The position numbers and the translations under genes were made by a program. A DNA stretch of 64,000 nt, taken from NCBI RefSeq assembly GCF_020216025.1, contig NZ_JAIWNC010000050.1:1-64000 (forward strand). The letters are read 5' to 3'. Shown piece by piece: positions 8,245-17,597 of the stretch. Within the stretch, counting starts at the first letter, position 1. Every line of letters begins with the position of its first letter. This DNA comes from Jidongwangia harbinensis. GTDB taxonomy: Bacteria > Actinomycetota > Actinomycetes > Mycobacteriales > Micromonosporaceae. Under the pieces are notes generated by a model, which saw nothing but the letters and a program-made list of their open reading frames with translations, searched no databases and was not told where the DNA came from.

Positions 8245-9729
8245 TCAGCGGCGCGGCGTGGCGCGGAACGCCCGGGCCGCGGCCGCGCCGACCGTCGCCG
8301 ACACCGCGACCACCACGGCACCGGCCAGCATCACCTGCCAGGCCACCGGGCCCACCTGAGCCATCCGCCCGTCGCCGAGCGGGCCGCCGGAGATCCGGGC
8401 CAGCGCACCCAGCACCAGGCCCGCGACCGGCCCGGCGAGCAGCGCCGAACCGAGCACCCGCGACCAGGCCGGCCCGGCCACGTCAGCCTGCTGGGTGACC
8501 AGCCGGCGGGTCAGCATCCACCCGGCGAACATCCCGGCCGCCACCGGCACCGCCAGCAGGGCCGCGCCGGTCGCACCCATCGGGCCGTCCGGGAGTCCGG
8601 CCAGCAGCGGCAGCGTGGGCAACGGCCCGACGGTCACCTCGGTGACCCGGATCGAGGTGTCGGCACCCAGCGAGAAGCCCGGCCCGAGCAGGTAGGCGGC
8701 GGCCCACACCGCGCCGTTCGCGCCGTATGCGAGGCTGACCAGCGTGATGCCGGCCTGACCGACCACGCCGGTGCGGAACGCGGCGAACATGTCGGCGGCC
8801 TGACCGGCGCCGACCGCCACGGACAGCCCGGTGAACGCGGCGCCGGCCGCCAGCACGAGCAGTGCGGCCACCATCCCGGTCCGCAGCCCGTGCCGCGCCA
8901 CCGGCGGGATCCGGTGTGCCAGCACCATCAGCGTGTCGGTGCTGCGCAGCGAGCCGATCAGCGCCCCGCCGGTCCCGATGATCAGGAGGTACACGGCGGC
9001 CCGGGACGGAACGACGGTGTGGCCGGGTCCGTTCACCACCATCGCGGTGGCCGTGCCGAGGGCCGCGTACCAGAGTCCGACCGCGCCCGCGACCAGCAGC
9101 GCGTCGCGGAACGAACCGCTGTGCCGGGCCCCGATCGCGCGGGTGACATGCAGGCCGGCGCGGATCAGGCGCCAGCCGATGAGCAGGCTGAGCAGCAGCG
9201 GCGGCAGGCCGAGCGGCCCGAGTGAGGTGCCCAGGGGTACGCCGTGACCGAGCAGCCAGCCGGCCAGTCCGGCCTCCGCGGCTCCGCCCAGGCCGCCGTC
9301 GCCCTCGAGCGTGCGGGCCAGGCCGACCGCCGCGGTGACCGGCAGGTAGGACAGGAGCGCCGCCCACAGCGTGGCGAACCCGGCCGCCACCGCGAGCGGG
9401 GCACGCCCGGACCGGTCCGCCGGCCGGCGCGGGCGGGACAGCTTGACGGTCTCCCGGTTGCCGGCCTGCGGATCGATCCGCACGGTGGCCCGGTCCGCCA
9501 CGTCGATCCCCTGGGTCCGGTGCCGGGACACGTCCACCGGCACGGTCTCGCGGACGTCGTCCACCAGCAGATCGTCGTCGGCGCCGCCCGGGGCGGCCGC
9601 GGGCTCACCGGACCGGGCCCGCGCCACCCGCACGGTCTCGCGCGTGTCGGCAAGCCCCGTCGCCTCGGCGACCTCGAAGAGGTCCTCCGAGCCGTCGGGG
9701 CCGTCGGGACGGTCGGGAGTGATCGGCAT
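8245..9729 (-). CDS. multi-pass membrane protein, DUF6350 family
   Basis: 494 aa. A charged cytosolic N-terminal tail of about 110 residues, then roughly ten hydrophobic helices to the C-terminus. The tail carries four R-[EA]-T-V-x-[VIL] motifs (RETVRV, RETVPV, RATVRI, RETVKL), which look like docking or phosphorylation sites. Homologues sit between sucD and purN in many actinobacteria, so the position here is the conserved one. Function unknown; transport is possible but not shown by any motif. Confidence 0.8.
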   Translation of the reverse strand: MPITPDRPDGPDGSEDLFEVAEATGLADTRETVRVARARSGEPAAAPGGADDDLLVDDVRETVPVDVSRHRTQGIDVADRATVRIDPQAGNRETVKLSRPRRPADRSGRAPLAVAAGFATLWAALLSYLPVTAAVGLARTLEGDGGLGGAAEAGLAGWLLGHGVPLGTSLGPLGLPPLLLSLLIGWRLIRAGLHVTRAIGARHSGSFRDALLVAGAVGLWYAALGTATAMVVNGPGHTVVPSRAAVYLLIIGTGGALIGSLRSTDTLMVLAHRIPPVARHGLRTGMVAALLVLAAGAAFTGLSVAVGAGQAADMFAAFRTGVVGQAGITLVSLAYGANGAVWAAAYLLGPGFSLGADTSIRVTEVTVGPLPTLPLLAGLPDGPMGATGAALLAVPVAAGMFAGWMLTRRLVTQQADVAGPAWSRVLGSALLAGPVAGLVLGALARISGGPLGDGRMAQVGPVAWQVMLAGAVVVAVSATVGAAAARAFRATPRR

Positions 9730-9835
9730 CGAGCCCTACTTTTCCACGCCGGACCCCCGACAGCGACGTAGAAACGACGGCGCGCCGCCGAACGGAGCGG
9801 TAAACCCCGATCTGCGGCGCCCATCCATCTACCTG

Positions 9836-9861
9836 GCTCCCGCCCTCAACCGGGCGGGAGC
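9836..9861 (-). terminator. terminator after sucCD
   Basis: Perfect 10-bp stem GCTCCCGCCC / GGGCGGGAGC (9836-9845, 9852-9861), loop of 6 nt, 16 bp beyond the sucD stop. There is no long T-run, as usual in this genome. Confidence 0.75.
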
Positions 9862-9877
9862 GTTCCCTCCGGCCTGC

Positions 9878-10759
9878 TCAGCTCATGACCTCACGCATGA
9901 GCCGGGCGGTCTCGCTCGGGGTCTTGCCCACCTTGACGCCGGCGGCCTCCAGGGCCTCCTTCTTGGCGTCGGCGGTGCCGGCCGAACCGGAGATGATCGC
10001 CCCGGCGTGGCCCATGGTCTTCCCCGGCGGCGCGGTGAAGCCGGCGATGTAGCCGACCACCGGCTTGGTCACGTGCGCCTTGATGAACTCGGCCGCGCGC
10101 TCCTCGGCGTCGCCGCCGATCTCACCGATCATCACGATCGCGTCGGTGTCCGGGTCGTCCTGGAACGCCCTCAGCGCGTCGATGTGGGTGGTGCCGATGA
10201 CCGGGTCGCCGCCGATGCCGACGCAGGTGGAGAAGCCGATGTCGCGCAGCTCGTACATCAGCTGGTAGGTCAGCGTGCCGCTCTTGCTGACCAGGCCGAT
10301 CCGGCCGGCCGGGGTGATGTCGGCCGGGATGATCCCGGCGTTGGACGCGCCGGGCGAGGCGATGCCCGGGCAGTTCGGGCCGATGATCCGGGTCCGCTCG
10401 CCCTTGACCACGTTGTGCGCCCAGAACGCGGCCGAGTCCTGCACCGGTACGCCCTCGGTGATCACCACGGCGAGCGGGATCTCGGCGTCGATCGCCTCGA
10501 GCACCGCGGCCTTGGTGAACTGCGGCGGCACGAAGATGACCGTGACGTCCGCGCCGGTCTCCTTGATCGCGTCCGCGACGCCGGCGAAGACCGGCAGCTC
10601 GGTGCCGTCGAAGTCCACGGTCGTGCCGGCCTTGCGCGGGTTCACGCCGCCGACCACGTTGGTGCCCGCGGCGAGCATCCGGCGGGTGTGCTTCGAGCCT
10701 TCCGAGCCGGTCATGCCCTGGACGATGACCTTGGAGTCCTTGGTGAGCCAGATAGCCAT
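9878..10759 (-). CDS. sucD: succinyl-CoA ligase, alpha subunit
   Basis: 293 aa. CoA-binding Rossmann domain with GMTGSEGSKHT at residues 15-25, the CoA ligase domain, and the phosphohistidine loop GHAGAIISG near residue 255, the residue phosphorylated during substrate-level phosphorylation. Partner of SucC; the start is 4 nt after the sucC stop. Converts succinyl-CoA to succinate with nucleoside triphosphate formation. Confidence 0.96.
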   Translation of the reverse strand: MAIWLTKDSKVIVQGMTGSEGSKHTRRMLAAGTNVVGGVNPRKAGTTVDFDGTELPVFAGVADAIKETGADVTVIFVPPQFTKAAVLEAIDAEIPLAVVITEGVPVQDSAAFWAHNVVKGERTRIIGPNCPGIASPGASNAGIIPADITPAGRIGLVSKSGTLTYQLMYELRDIGFSTCVGIGGDPVIGTTHIDALRAFQDDPDTDAIVMIGEIGGDAEERAAEFIKAHVTKPVVGYIAGFTAPPGKTMGHAGAIISGSAGTADAKKEALEAAGVKVGKTPSETARLMREVMS

Positions 10760-10763
10760 GTCG

Positions 10764-11942
10764 TCACTTCCCCGCAGCCGCGAGCTCGGCGGCGCGCTCG
10801 GCCGCTCCGTCCATCGTGTCCACCCGCTCGACCAGCGGGTTCTTCGCCTCGTCCAGGATGGCCCGGCCGGCCTCGGCGTTGTTGCCGTCGAGGCGGACCA
10901 CGAGCGGCTTGGTGACCGCCTCGCCGCGCTGCTCGAGAAGCGCCAGGGCCTGGATGATGCCGTTGGCGACCTCGTCGCAGGCGGTGATGCCGCCGAAGAC
11001 GTTCACGAAGACCGACTTCACGGACGGGTCGGAGAGCACGATCTCGAGGCCGTTCGCCATCACCGCGGCACTGGCGCCGCCGCCGATGTCGAGGAAGTTG
11101 GCCGGCTTGACGCCGCCGTGGCCCTCGCCCGCGTACGCCACCACGTCCAGCGTCGACATGACCAGGCCGGCGCCGTTGCCGATGATGCCGACCTCGCCGT
11201 CCAGCTTGACGTAGTTGAGGTCCTTCGCCTTGGCGGCCTGCTCCAGCGGGTCGACCGCGGACTGGTCCACCAGCGCCTCGTGGTCGGGGTGCCGGAAACC
11301 GGCGTTCTCGTCCAGGGTGACCTTGGCGTCCAGGCAGAGCACCCGGCCGTCACCGACCTTGGCCAGCGGGTTCACCTCGACCAGCGTGGCGTCCTCGGCG
11401 ATGAAGGTCTGCCACAGCTTCACCGCGATGTCGGCGACCTGGTCGGCCACCTCGGCGGGGAACTGCCCGGCGGCCGCGATCTCGTGGGCCTTGGCCCGGT
11501 CGACGCCGACGTTCGCGTCGATCGCGATCTTCGCGACCTTGTCCGGCTGCTCCTCGGCGACCTGCTCGATCTCCATGCCGCCGGCCACGCTGGCGATGCA
11601 GAGGTAGGTGCGGTTGGCGCGGTCCAGCAGGTAGGAGAAGTAGTACTCCTCCACGATGTCCGCGGTCTCGGCCAGCATCACCTTGTGCACGGTGTGGCCC
11701 TTGATGTCCATGCCGAGGATGTCGGTCGCCCGGGCCTCGGCCTCGTCGGCGTCCGCCGCCAGCTTGACGCCGCCCGCCTTGCCGCGGCCACCGACCTTGA
11801 CCTGGGCCTTCACCACGACCCGGCCAACGACCCGCTCGGCGATCGCGCGCGCCTCCTGCGGGGTCTCGGCGACGCCGCCGCCCAGCACGGGCAACCCGTG
11901 CCGTTCGAACAGGTCGCGCCCCTGATACTCGAACAGGTCCAC
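10764..11942 (-). CDS. sucC: succinyl-CoA ligase, beta subunit
   Basis: 392 aa from GTG 11942, which has GAAAGGAG just upstream and yields the family start MDLFEYQGRDLF; the frame is open further up to 12176 but without family sequence. ATP-grasp domain (VVKAQVKVGGRGKAGGVKLA), the nucleotide region VEVNPLAK, and the C-terminal ligase motifs (GNGAGLVM, DIGGGA). Co-transcribed with sucD. Confidence 0.95.
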   Translation of the reverse strand: MDLFEYQGRDLFERHGLPVLGGGVAETPQEARAIAERVVGRVVVKAQVKVGGRGKAGGVKLAADADEAEARATDILGMDIKGHTVHKVMLAETADIVEEYYFSYLLDRANRTYLCIASVAGGMEIEQVAEEQPDKVAKIAIDANVGVDRAKAHEIAAAGQFPAEVADQVADIAVKLWQTFIAEDATLVEVNPLAKVGDGRVLCLDAKVTLDENAGFRHPDHEALVDQSAVDPLEQAAKAKDLNYVKLDGEVGIIGNGAGLVMSTLDVVAYAGEGHGGVKPANFLDIGGGASAAVMANGLEIVLSDPSVKSVFVNVFGGITACDEVANGIIQALALLEQRGEAVTKPLVVRLDGNNAEAGRAILDEAKNPLVERVDTMDGAAERAAELAAAGK

Positions 11943-12271
11943 GTGTCTCCTTTCGCTCGCGACGCCCGGATCCCTTGCGTCCCGACCTGTGTCCGCGGCG
12001 CGGCATCCCGGCGCCGCCGGCGTGAGAGGAATGTCCGGTCGCCGCGCATGCGGGACGACCTCCATCGGAAGACTATCCACCGGGTGGGCGGCCACGCTGG
12101 CGCGGGTGCACGGTGTGCAAGACGGCACATGTACGCGCCGGTTCGAAAGATCTGACCAACCGCGTAACCGGCTCACCAGGGCGTCGTTGAGTGTGATGTC
12201 GGAGCGCTGAGCGCCCGGTGGAAGCGGCCGATGCCCTGTCGGTCGAGGGGTGGCGGCGGGGCATCGTGCAT
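11943..12271. other. intergenic region upstream of sucC
   Basis: About 330 bp between the sucC start and the terminator of the B12-binding gene. It must hold the sucCD promoter. Apart from a short GAGCGCTGAGCGC palindrome-like stretch around 12202, nothing distinctive was seen; the open frames crossing it are shadows. Confidence 0.5.
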
Positions 12272-12308
12272 AGAGAGGCCGGACGTGTGAGGGGTGCGTC
12301 CGGCCTCT
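12272..12308. terminator. terminator of the B12-binding subunit gene
   Basis: Perfect 13-bp stem GAGAGGCCGGACG / CGTCCGGCCTCTC (12272-12284, 12296-12308), 11-nt loop, 6 bp past the stop at 12315. Confidence 0.85.
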
Positions 12309-12314
12309 CCCTAA

Positions 12315-12719
12315 TCAGCCGACCGGGGTCGCCACATTGGCGCGTACCCATTCGATGATGGACGCGGTGGTGGCTCCCGGAGTGAAAATCCGGGCCACCC
12401 CGAGCGTTTCCAATTCGGCGATGTCGTCGGCCGGAATGATGCCGCCGCCGAATACCACGATGTCCGCGGCGTCACGCTCAGCCAACAGCTCGATTACTCG
12501 GCGAAACAATGTCATGTGGGCGCCGGAGAGCACCGAGAGCCCGATCGCGTCGGCGTCCTCCTGGATCGCCGTCTCTACGATCTGCTCCGGGGTCTGGTGC
12601 AGGCCGGTGTAGACGACTTCCATGCCGGCGTCGCGCAACGCCCGGGCCACCACCTTCGCACCGCGGTCGTGGCCGTCCAGCCCCGGCTTCGCCACGACGA
12701 CCCTGATCCGAGCCTGCAT
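12315..12719 (-). CDS. cobalamin-binding subunit of an acyl-CoA mutase
   Basis: 134 aa, a free-standing B12-binding domain with the base-off motif DGHDRG (residues 16-21), the SVLSGAH loop (around 62) and the GGG nucleotide loop (FGGGIIP). This matches the small subunit of two-subunit mutases (IcmB type) and the C-terminal domain of methylmalonyl-CoA mutase. ATG 12719 has GAGGAGG about 9 nt upstream and gives the family N-terminus; the open frame before it is non-conserved. No catalytic large subunit is encoded in the window, so the partner acts in trans. Confidence 0.88.
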   Translation of the reverse strand: MQARIRVVVAKPGLDGHDRGAKVVARALRDAGMEVVYTGLHQTPEQIVETAIQEDADAIGLSVLSGAHMTLFRRVIELLAERDAADIVVFGGGIIPADDIAELETLGVARIFTPGATTASIIEWVRANVATPVG

Positions 12720-12985
12720 CTCGACGACCCTCCTCGACTGAAGCACCTGAACGAACGGTAACCCCCGGACCGCGCGCCGGGTAGCCGACTCCCCGATCCG
12801 TGCCAACTCACCGGAAACCGCGGGCGCATAAAGCAAGCACCGTTTAACGTATTCCACGTCACATGACTTTGCGTTTCCCGGCCAGTAACGGAGAGCAATC
12901 AACGAACCTCCACGGAAAAGGTAACGAATTCGGACATTCGCGCTCCAATGCCCATACGGAACTGTCAGGGAATTGGCGCTCCGAC
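12720..12985. other. intergenic region between divergent genes
   Basis: Together with 12986-13128 this leaves about 410 bp between the B12-binding gene and the M23 peptidase. A short palindrome GGGTTAACCC lies at 13032-13041 in the leader of the peptidase gene. A ydaO-type c-di-AMP riboswitch, common before such peptidases, was looked for and not recognised. Confidence 0.4.
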
Positions 12986-13014
12986 TTGTGACGCGCGGTG
13001 CGTTTCGTTACCGT
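12986..13014 (+). promoter_or_regulatory. candidate promoter of first M23 gene
   Basis: TTGTGA (12986-12991), 17 bp, TACCGT (13009-13014). This would give a leader of about 105 nt before GTG 13129. Confidence 0.4.
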
Positions 13015-13128
13015 GGCCCACGGCTGTCAACGGGTTAACCCCAGGAGACGGCTCGGCACACCACCGCTCACCCGCTGTCGCGGACCCGGTGGACCGCCGC
13101 CCGGAATGCCACTGACGGAGGGTTGTTC

Positions 13129-13863
13129 GTGCGCCAGCGCTTGTCGTCTGAGCCCGATCGCTATCGCGGCCGACGTCGCGTGCCTACCCCTCCCCGCAGC
13201 CGCTATGCCGCAGTCGGAGCGGCCGCCTTCGTCGGGGCCGGAGTCGTCGCCATCGGCGCCGCGTCCAACCTCCCGGACGTCAAGGCGGTCAGCCCTCAGG
13301 TCCTGCAGGATCTGGAGAACGCCGCGGTCAGCGACAGCCTGGCGGAGCGCGAGGCCGACTCGGACCGCGCCTCCCGTGGCGAGGAACGCGGCACGGAGGC
13401 CACCACCAAGATCTCCGACGAGCAGGCCGAGGCCGAGGCCTGGCTGCTCCCGCTGGACGAGTTCACCTTCACCTCGCCGTACGGCGTGCGGGTCGGCAAG
13501 CTGCACGCCGGCATCGACCTGGTGGCGCCGGAGGGCACGACGTACCAGGCGATCCACGCGGGCGAGGTGACCGCCGCCGGCTACAACGGGGCGTACGGCT
13601 ACTCGCTCACGATCCGCCAGGACGACGGCACCGAGATCATCTACGCGCACTCGCGGCGCCTGCTCGTGCAGAAGGGCGACCAGGTCAAGGCCGGTCAGCC
13701 GATCGGTCAGGTCGGGAACACCGGCCACTCACTCGGCACCCACCTGCACATCGAGATCCACAAGGACGGCGAGCCCACCGACCCGGTTCCGCTGCTCCGC
13801 CAGCACGGCGTCGACGTCAAGCTCAAGATCGAATCGGTGTACGGCAACCTCGCCGCTTCCTGA
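13129..13863 (+). CDS. secreted or membrane-anchored M23 metallopeptidase
   Basis: 244 aa. A basic N-terminus and one hydrophobic helix (about residues 25-48) precede a predicted coiled segment rich in E/R/D, then a LytM-type M23 domain from about residue 115. Zinc ligands appear intact: HAGIDL (HxxxD) and HLHIEIH (HxH). It should cleave peptidoglycan cross-bridges or stem peptides outside the membrane. GTG 13129 is preceded by GGAGGG at 6 nt. Followed 141 bp later by a second M23 gene. Confidence 0.9.
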   Translation: MRQRLSSEPDRYRGRRRVPTPPRSRYAAVGAAAFVGAGVVAIGAASNLPDVKAVSPQVLQDLENAAVSDSLAEREADSDRASRGEERGTEATTKISDEQAEAEAWLLPLDEFTFTSPYGVRVGKLHAGIDLVAPEGTTYQAIHAGEVTAAGYNGAYGYSLTIRQDDGTEIIYAHSRRLLVQKGDQVKAGQPIGQVGNTGHSLGTHLHIEIHKDGEPTDPVPLLRQHGVDVKLKIESVYGNLAAS

Positions 13864-14004
13864 TCGCAACTTTTCCTCCCCGCCCGGTTGCAACTCGGGT
13901 GGATGTCCCGCATCACGCCTGTCGTCCCTCAAGGTTCGCAGGGCCGTGCCGACTCCTCATGGTGTCGAGCACCCGCCCCGCAGCCCCGGAGGGATCACTC
14001 CACC

Positions 14005-15177
14005 GTGCAGCATCGAGCCAAGCCCGGCCGTCACCGCCGAACGGAAGCGCTGCACCGCCACCGCGCCCCGCGCCGCCGCCCGGCTGACCAGTCGGCAGCC
14101 TCGCGCCCGGAGGCACCGACCCCGCGCTCCGCGCGTCCGGAGAACCAGGCCGCGGCCCGTTTCCTGCGGCTGGAGGACCGGCCCGCCCCGGGCCGGCACC
14201 GGGCACCCACCAAGCCGCTGGCCCCCGCCCTGCTCGGCGAGCGCGGCCGCCACGCCGTGATGACCGCCGCGCTGGTCGCCGGCGTCGGCGTCGTCGGCAT
14301 GTCCAGCGCCGCGGCCGGCGCCCAGGCGAGCGGCTCCGGCATGTCCGTCTACGCCGCGACCGGGGCCACCGGCACGCCGGCCGCCTCCTCCGCGTCCACC
14401 GCCGAGGTCACCGCGGCGCGCGCCGTCGACCTCACCGTGCCCTACGACGCCGTCGACCTCACGCCGACCGGCAACGCCACCGGCTACACCCCGACCGGCT
14501 CGGCCACCGGAACGACCGGCCTCGACCTGACCGGCACCGGCTACGCCGCCGACGGTGCGATGCGGAACGGCACCGAGCTGGCCGGCCACGACGTCGCCCT
14601 GCCGTTCGCCGGGGCCAACCGGGCCGGCGTACGGGGCGCCCGCAAGGTCAAGCCCCCGCCGCCGCCACCCCCGATCGTCGTGGAGTGGGTGCACCCGATG
14701 GCCGAGGGCGCGGTGACCTCCTGCTTCGGGCCGCGCTGGGGCCGCCTGCACGCCGGCGTCGACCTGGCCACCACCAGCGGCACCCCGATCCACGCGGCCG
14801 GGGCCGGCGTCGTGGTGCGGGCCGGCGAGGCCGGCGGGTACGGCAACGCGGTGCTGATCGACCACGGGAACGGGTTCCTCACCCACTACGGCCACATGTC
14901 CGTCATCGGCGTCACCGCGGGCCAGCAGGTCGCGGTCGGCCAGGAGATCGGCAAGGAAGGCTCCACCGGCCACTCGACCGGGCCGCACCTGCACTTCGAG
15001 GTGCACGAGGGCAGCTACAAGAACCCGATCGAGCCGACCGCGTGGATGGCCGAGCGCGGCGTGGACCTGAACGGCTGCGCCAGCGACGAAGCCGGCACCG
15101 ACGACCCCGGCCACGCGCACGACGAGGAGGACGAGCAGAAGGACGGAGAGAAGGACGGGGAGAAGGCGGCGGGCTAG
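14005..15177 (+). CDS. secreted M23 metallopeptidase with long linker
   Basis: 390 aa. Basic N-terminal region of about 80 residues, a hydrophobic segment (ALVAGVGVVGMSSAAAGA), a Thr/Ala/Gly-rich low-complexity linker, a polyproline stretch (PPPPPPP), then the M23 domain with CFGPRWGRLHAGVDLA, HYGHMS and GPHLHFEV, giving a complete zinc site. The C-terminal 25 residues are an acidic/lysine tail. GTG 14005 follows GGAGGG at 11 nt. The stop overlaps the convergent pcrA stop in the tetranucleotide CTAG. Confidence 0.88.
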   Translation: MQHRAKPGRHRRTEALHRHRAPRRRPADQSAASRPEAPTPRSARPENQAAARFLRLEDRPAPGRHRAPTKPLAPALLGERGRHAVMTAALVAGVGVVGMSSAAAGAQASGSGMSVYAATGATGTPAASSASTAEVTAARAVDLTVPYDAVDLTPTGNATGYTPTGSATGTTGLDLTGTGYAADGAMRNGTELAGHDVALPFAGANRAGVRGARKVKPPPPPPPIVVEWVHPMAEGAVTSCFGPRWGRLHAGVDLATTSGTPIHAAGAGVVVRAGEAGGYGNAVLIDHGNGFLTHYGHMSVIGVTAGQQVAVGQEIGKEGSTGHSTGPHLHFEVHEGSYKNPIEPTAWMAERGVDLNGCASDEAGTDDPGHAHDEEDEQKDGEKDGEKAAG

Positions 15178-17597
15178 ATCTTCTCCAGCGGGGCGTGCCG
15201 CAGGACGAGCCACATCACCTGGTCACCGAAGTCGATCTGGGCCCGTGCGCCCGGCCCGTGCCCCTCCACCGTGACCACCCGGCCCAGCCCGTACCGCTGA
15301 TGGTTGACCCGGTCGCCGGCCGAGACCTTCGGGGCCTGGCGCATCTCGCTCGCCGTGGTGAGCTTGCTGGCGTCCACGCCGAGACGTTCCGCGAGGCGCT
15401 GCGCCTTGGGCGTACCCCCGGCGAAGCCTCCGCCGCGCCCACGGTCGCCGCCACCGCGACCACCCACGCCCCCGCCGGTGCCGGACCAGGACGTGTACGA
15501 CCCGGCGGTGCGCTCCCACCGGACCAGCTCGACGGGCAACTCGTCGGTGAACCGGGACGGCGGGTTGTACTGCGGCTGCCCCCACGCCGACCGGGTCACC
15601 GCCCGGGACAGGTAGAGCCGCTGGCGGGCCCGGGTGATTCCGACGTAGGCGAGGCGGCGCTCCTCCTCCAGCTCGGTGTTGTCGCCGAGCGCGCGCATGT
15701 GCGGGAAGACGCCGTCCTCCAGCCCGGTGAGGAACACCACCGGGAACTCCAGGCCCTTCGCGGTGTGCAGCGTCATCAACGTGACCACGCCCTGGTGCTC
15801 GGGGTCGTCGCTGGGCACCTGGTCGGCGTCGGCCACCAGGGCGACCTGCTCCAGGAAGCCGGCCAGGGTGGCGCCCGGCGCGCCCTCGTCGGCGGCCGTC
15901 GCCTCCACCCGTTCGGTGTACTCCCGGGCGACGCTCACGAGTTCCTGCAGGTTCTCCACCCGGCCCTGGTCCTGCGGGTCGATGCTCTCCTCCAACTCGG
16001 ACAGCAGACCGGACCGCTGCAGCACCGCCTCGAGCACCTCCTCGGGCGGCGCGGTGCGGGTCAGCTCGCGCAGGTCGTCGAGCAGCGCGACGAACTCGGC
16101 GATGCTGTTGACCGCGCGGGTGGAGATGCCGGGCGCGTCCTTGGCGCGACGCAGCGCCTGCCCGAAGGACAGGCGGTCCCGGGTGGACAGTGCCTCGACG
16201 CAGGCCTCGGCGCGGTCCCCGATGCCGCGGCGCGGCGTGTTCAGCACGCGGCGGATGCTCACCGTGTCGTCGTCGTTCACGATCGCCCGCAGGTACGCCA
16301 GCGCGTCGCGGACCTCCTTGCGCTCGTAGAAGCGCACCCCACCGACCACCTTGTAGGGCAGGCCGACCCGGATGAACACCTCCTCGAACACCCGGGACTG
16401 GGCGTTGGTGCGGTAGAAGACCGCCACGTCGCCGGGGCGGACCTCCTCGTGGTCGCAGAGCCGGTCGATCTCCCGCGCCACCCAGTCCGCCTCGGCGTGC
16501 TCGGTGTCGGCCACGTACCCGACGATCTGCTCGCCGGCGCCCTGGTCGCTCCACAGTCTTTTCGGCTTGCGCGACGAGTTGCGGTCGATCACCGCGTTGG
16601 CCGCGGACAGGATGGTCTGGGTGGAGCGGTAGTTCTGCTCCAGCAGGATGGTGCGCGCGTCCGGATAGTCGCGCTCGAACTCCAGGATGTTGCGGATGGT
16701 GGCGCCGCGGAACGCGTAGATCGACTGGTCCGCGTCGCCCACCACGCACAGCTCGGCCGGCGGCGGGTCCGCGTCGGCCGGGCCGACCAGTTCCCGGACC
16801 AGGGTGTACTGCGCGTGGTTGGTGTCCTGGTACTCGTCCACCAGGACGTGCCGGAACCGCCGCCGGTAGGCCTCGGCCACGTGCGGGTGCGACTGCAGCA
16901 GGTGCACGGTCGACATGATGATGTCGTCGAAGTCCAGCGCGTGCGCCTCGCGCAGCCGGCGCTGATACAGCACGTACGCCTCGGCGAGGGCCCGCTCGTT
17001 GGGGCCCTTGGCGCGGTCGGCGAACTCCTCCGGCTCGACCAGCTCGTTCTTCAGGTTGGACACCTGGGCGGCCAGGCCGCGCGCCGGGTACCGCTTCGGG
17101 TCGAGGTCGAGCTCGCGGGTGACCAGCTGCATCAGGCGCCGCGAGTCGTCCGCGTCGTAGATGGAGAACGTGCTCTTCAGGCCGGCGTGCTCGTGCTCGG
17201 CCCGGAGGATGCGCACGCAGGCCGAGTGGAACGTGGACACCCACATCAGCCGGGCCCGCGGGCCGACCAGCGCGGCCACCCGCTCCTTCATCTCGCCGGC
17301 GGCCTTGTTGGTGAACGTGATGGCGATGATCTCGCCGGGGTGGACGTTCCGCTCGGCCAGCAGGTAGGCGATCCGGTGGGTGAGCACCCGGGTCTTGCCG
17401 GAACCGGCGCCGGCCACGATCAGCAACGGCGAGCCGGCATGGGTCACCGCGTCACGCTGCGGCCCGTTGAGCCCGGTCAGCAGCGACTCCGCGTCGATCC
17501 GGCGGGCGGGCGGGCGCCGCGGCGTGTCCCGGGCGGGCGGTGGCTGCACGGGCGGGACGCCGAACAGGGGCTGGGGGTGTTCCGGAAGGGCTCGCAT
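15174..17597 (-). CDS. pcrA: ATP-dependent DNA helicase PcrA/UvrD
   Basis: 807 aa SF1A 3'-5' helicase for repair and replication restart. Motif Q/I: LNGPQRDAV and AGAGSGKTR near residue 60. Motif II DEYQDTN, motif III GDADQSIYAFRGA, motif IV EQNYRST, motif V TLHTAKGLEFP, motif VI AYVGITRARQ. A Gly/Arg-rich linker leads to a C-terminal Tudor-like domain (VNHQRYGLGRVV) that contacts RNA polymerase in related proteins. ATG 17597 has no clear ribosome site; a TTG at 17633 is possible. Confidence 0.95.
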   Translation of the reverse strand: MRALPEHPQPLFGVPPVQPPPARDTPRRPPARRIDAESLLTGLNGPQRDAVTHAGSPLLIVAGAGSGKTRVLTHRIAYLLAERNVHPGEIIAITFTNKAAGEMKERVAALVGPRARLMWVSTFHSACVRILRAEHEHAGLKSTFSIYDADDSRRLMQLVTRELDLDPKRYPARGLAAQVSNLKNELVEPEEFADRAKGPNERALAEAYVLYQRRLREAHALDFDDIIMSTVHLLQSHPHVAEAYRRRFRHVLVDEYQDTNHAQYTLVRELVGPADADPPPAELCVVGDADQSIYAFRGATIRNILEFERDYPDARTILLEQNYRSTQTILSAANAVIDRNSSRKPKRLWSDQGAGEQIVGYVADTEHAEADWVAREIDRLCDHEEVRPGDVAVFYRTNAQSRVFEEVFIRVGLPYKVVGGVRFYERKEVRDALAYLRAIVNDDDTVSIRRVLNTPRRGIGDRAEACVEALSTRDRLSFGQALRRAKDAPGISTRAVNSIAEFVALLDDLRELTRTAPPEEVLEAVLQRSGLLSELEESIDPQDQGRVENLQELVSVAREYTERVEATAADEGAPGATLAGFLEQVALVADADQVPSDDPEHQGVVTLMTLHTAKGLEFPVVFLTGLEDGVFPHMRALGDNTELEEERRLAYVGITRARQRLYLSRAVTRSAWGQPQYNPPSRFTDELPVELVRWERTAGSYTSWSGTGGGVGGRGGGDRGRGGGFAGGTPKAQRLAERLGVDASKLTTASEMRQAPKVSAGDRVNHQRYGLGRVVTVEGHGPGARAQIDFGDQVMWLVLRHAPLEKI

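Noticed and set aside
12903..13128. ydaO-type (c-di-AMP) riboswitch upstream of the M23 peptidase
   Set aside because: Such riboswitches are common before actinobacterial cell-wall hydrolases, but the conserved GGGGGA-type core and paired elements were not found by eye.
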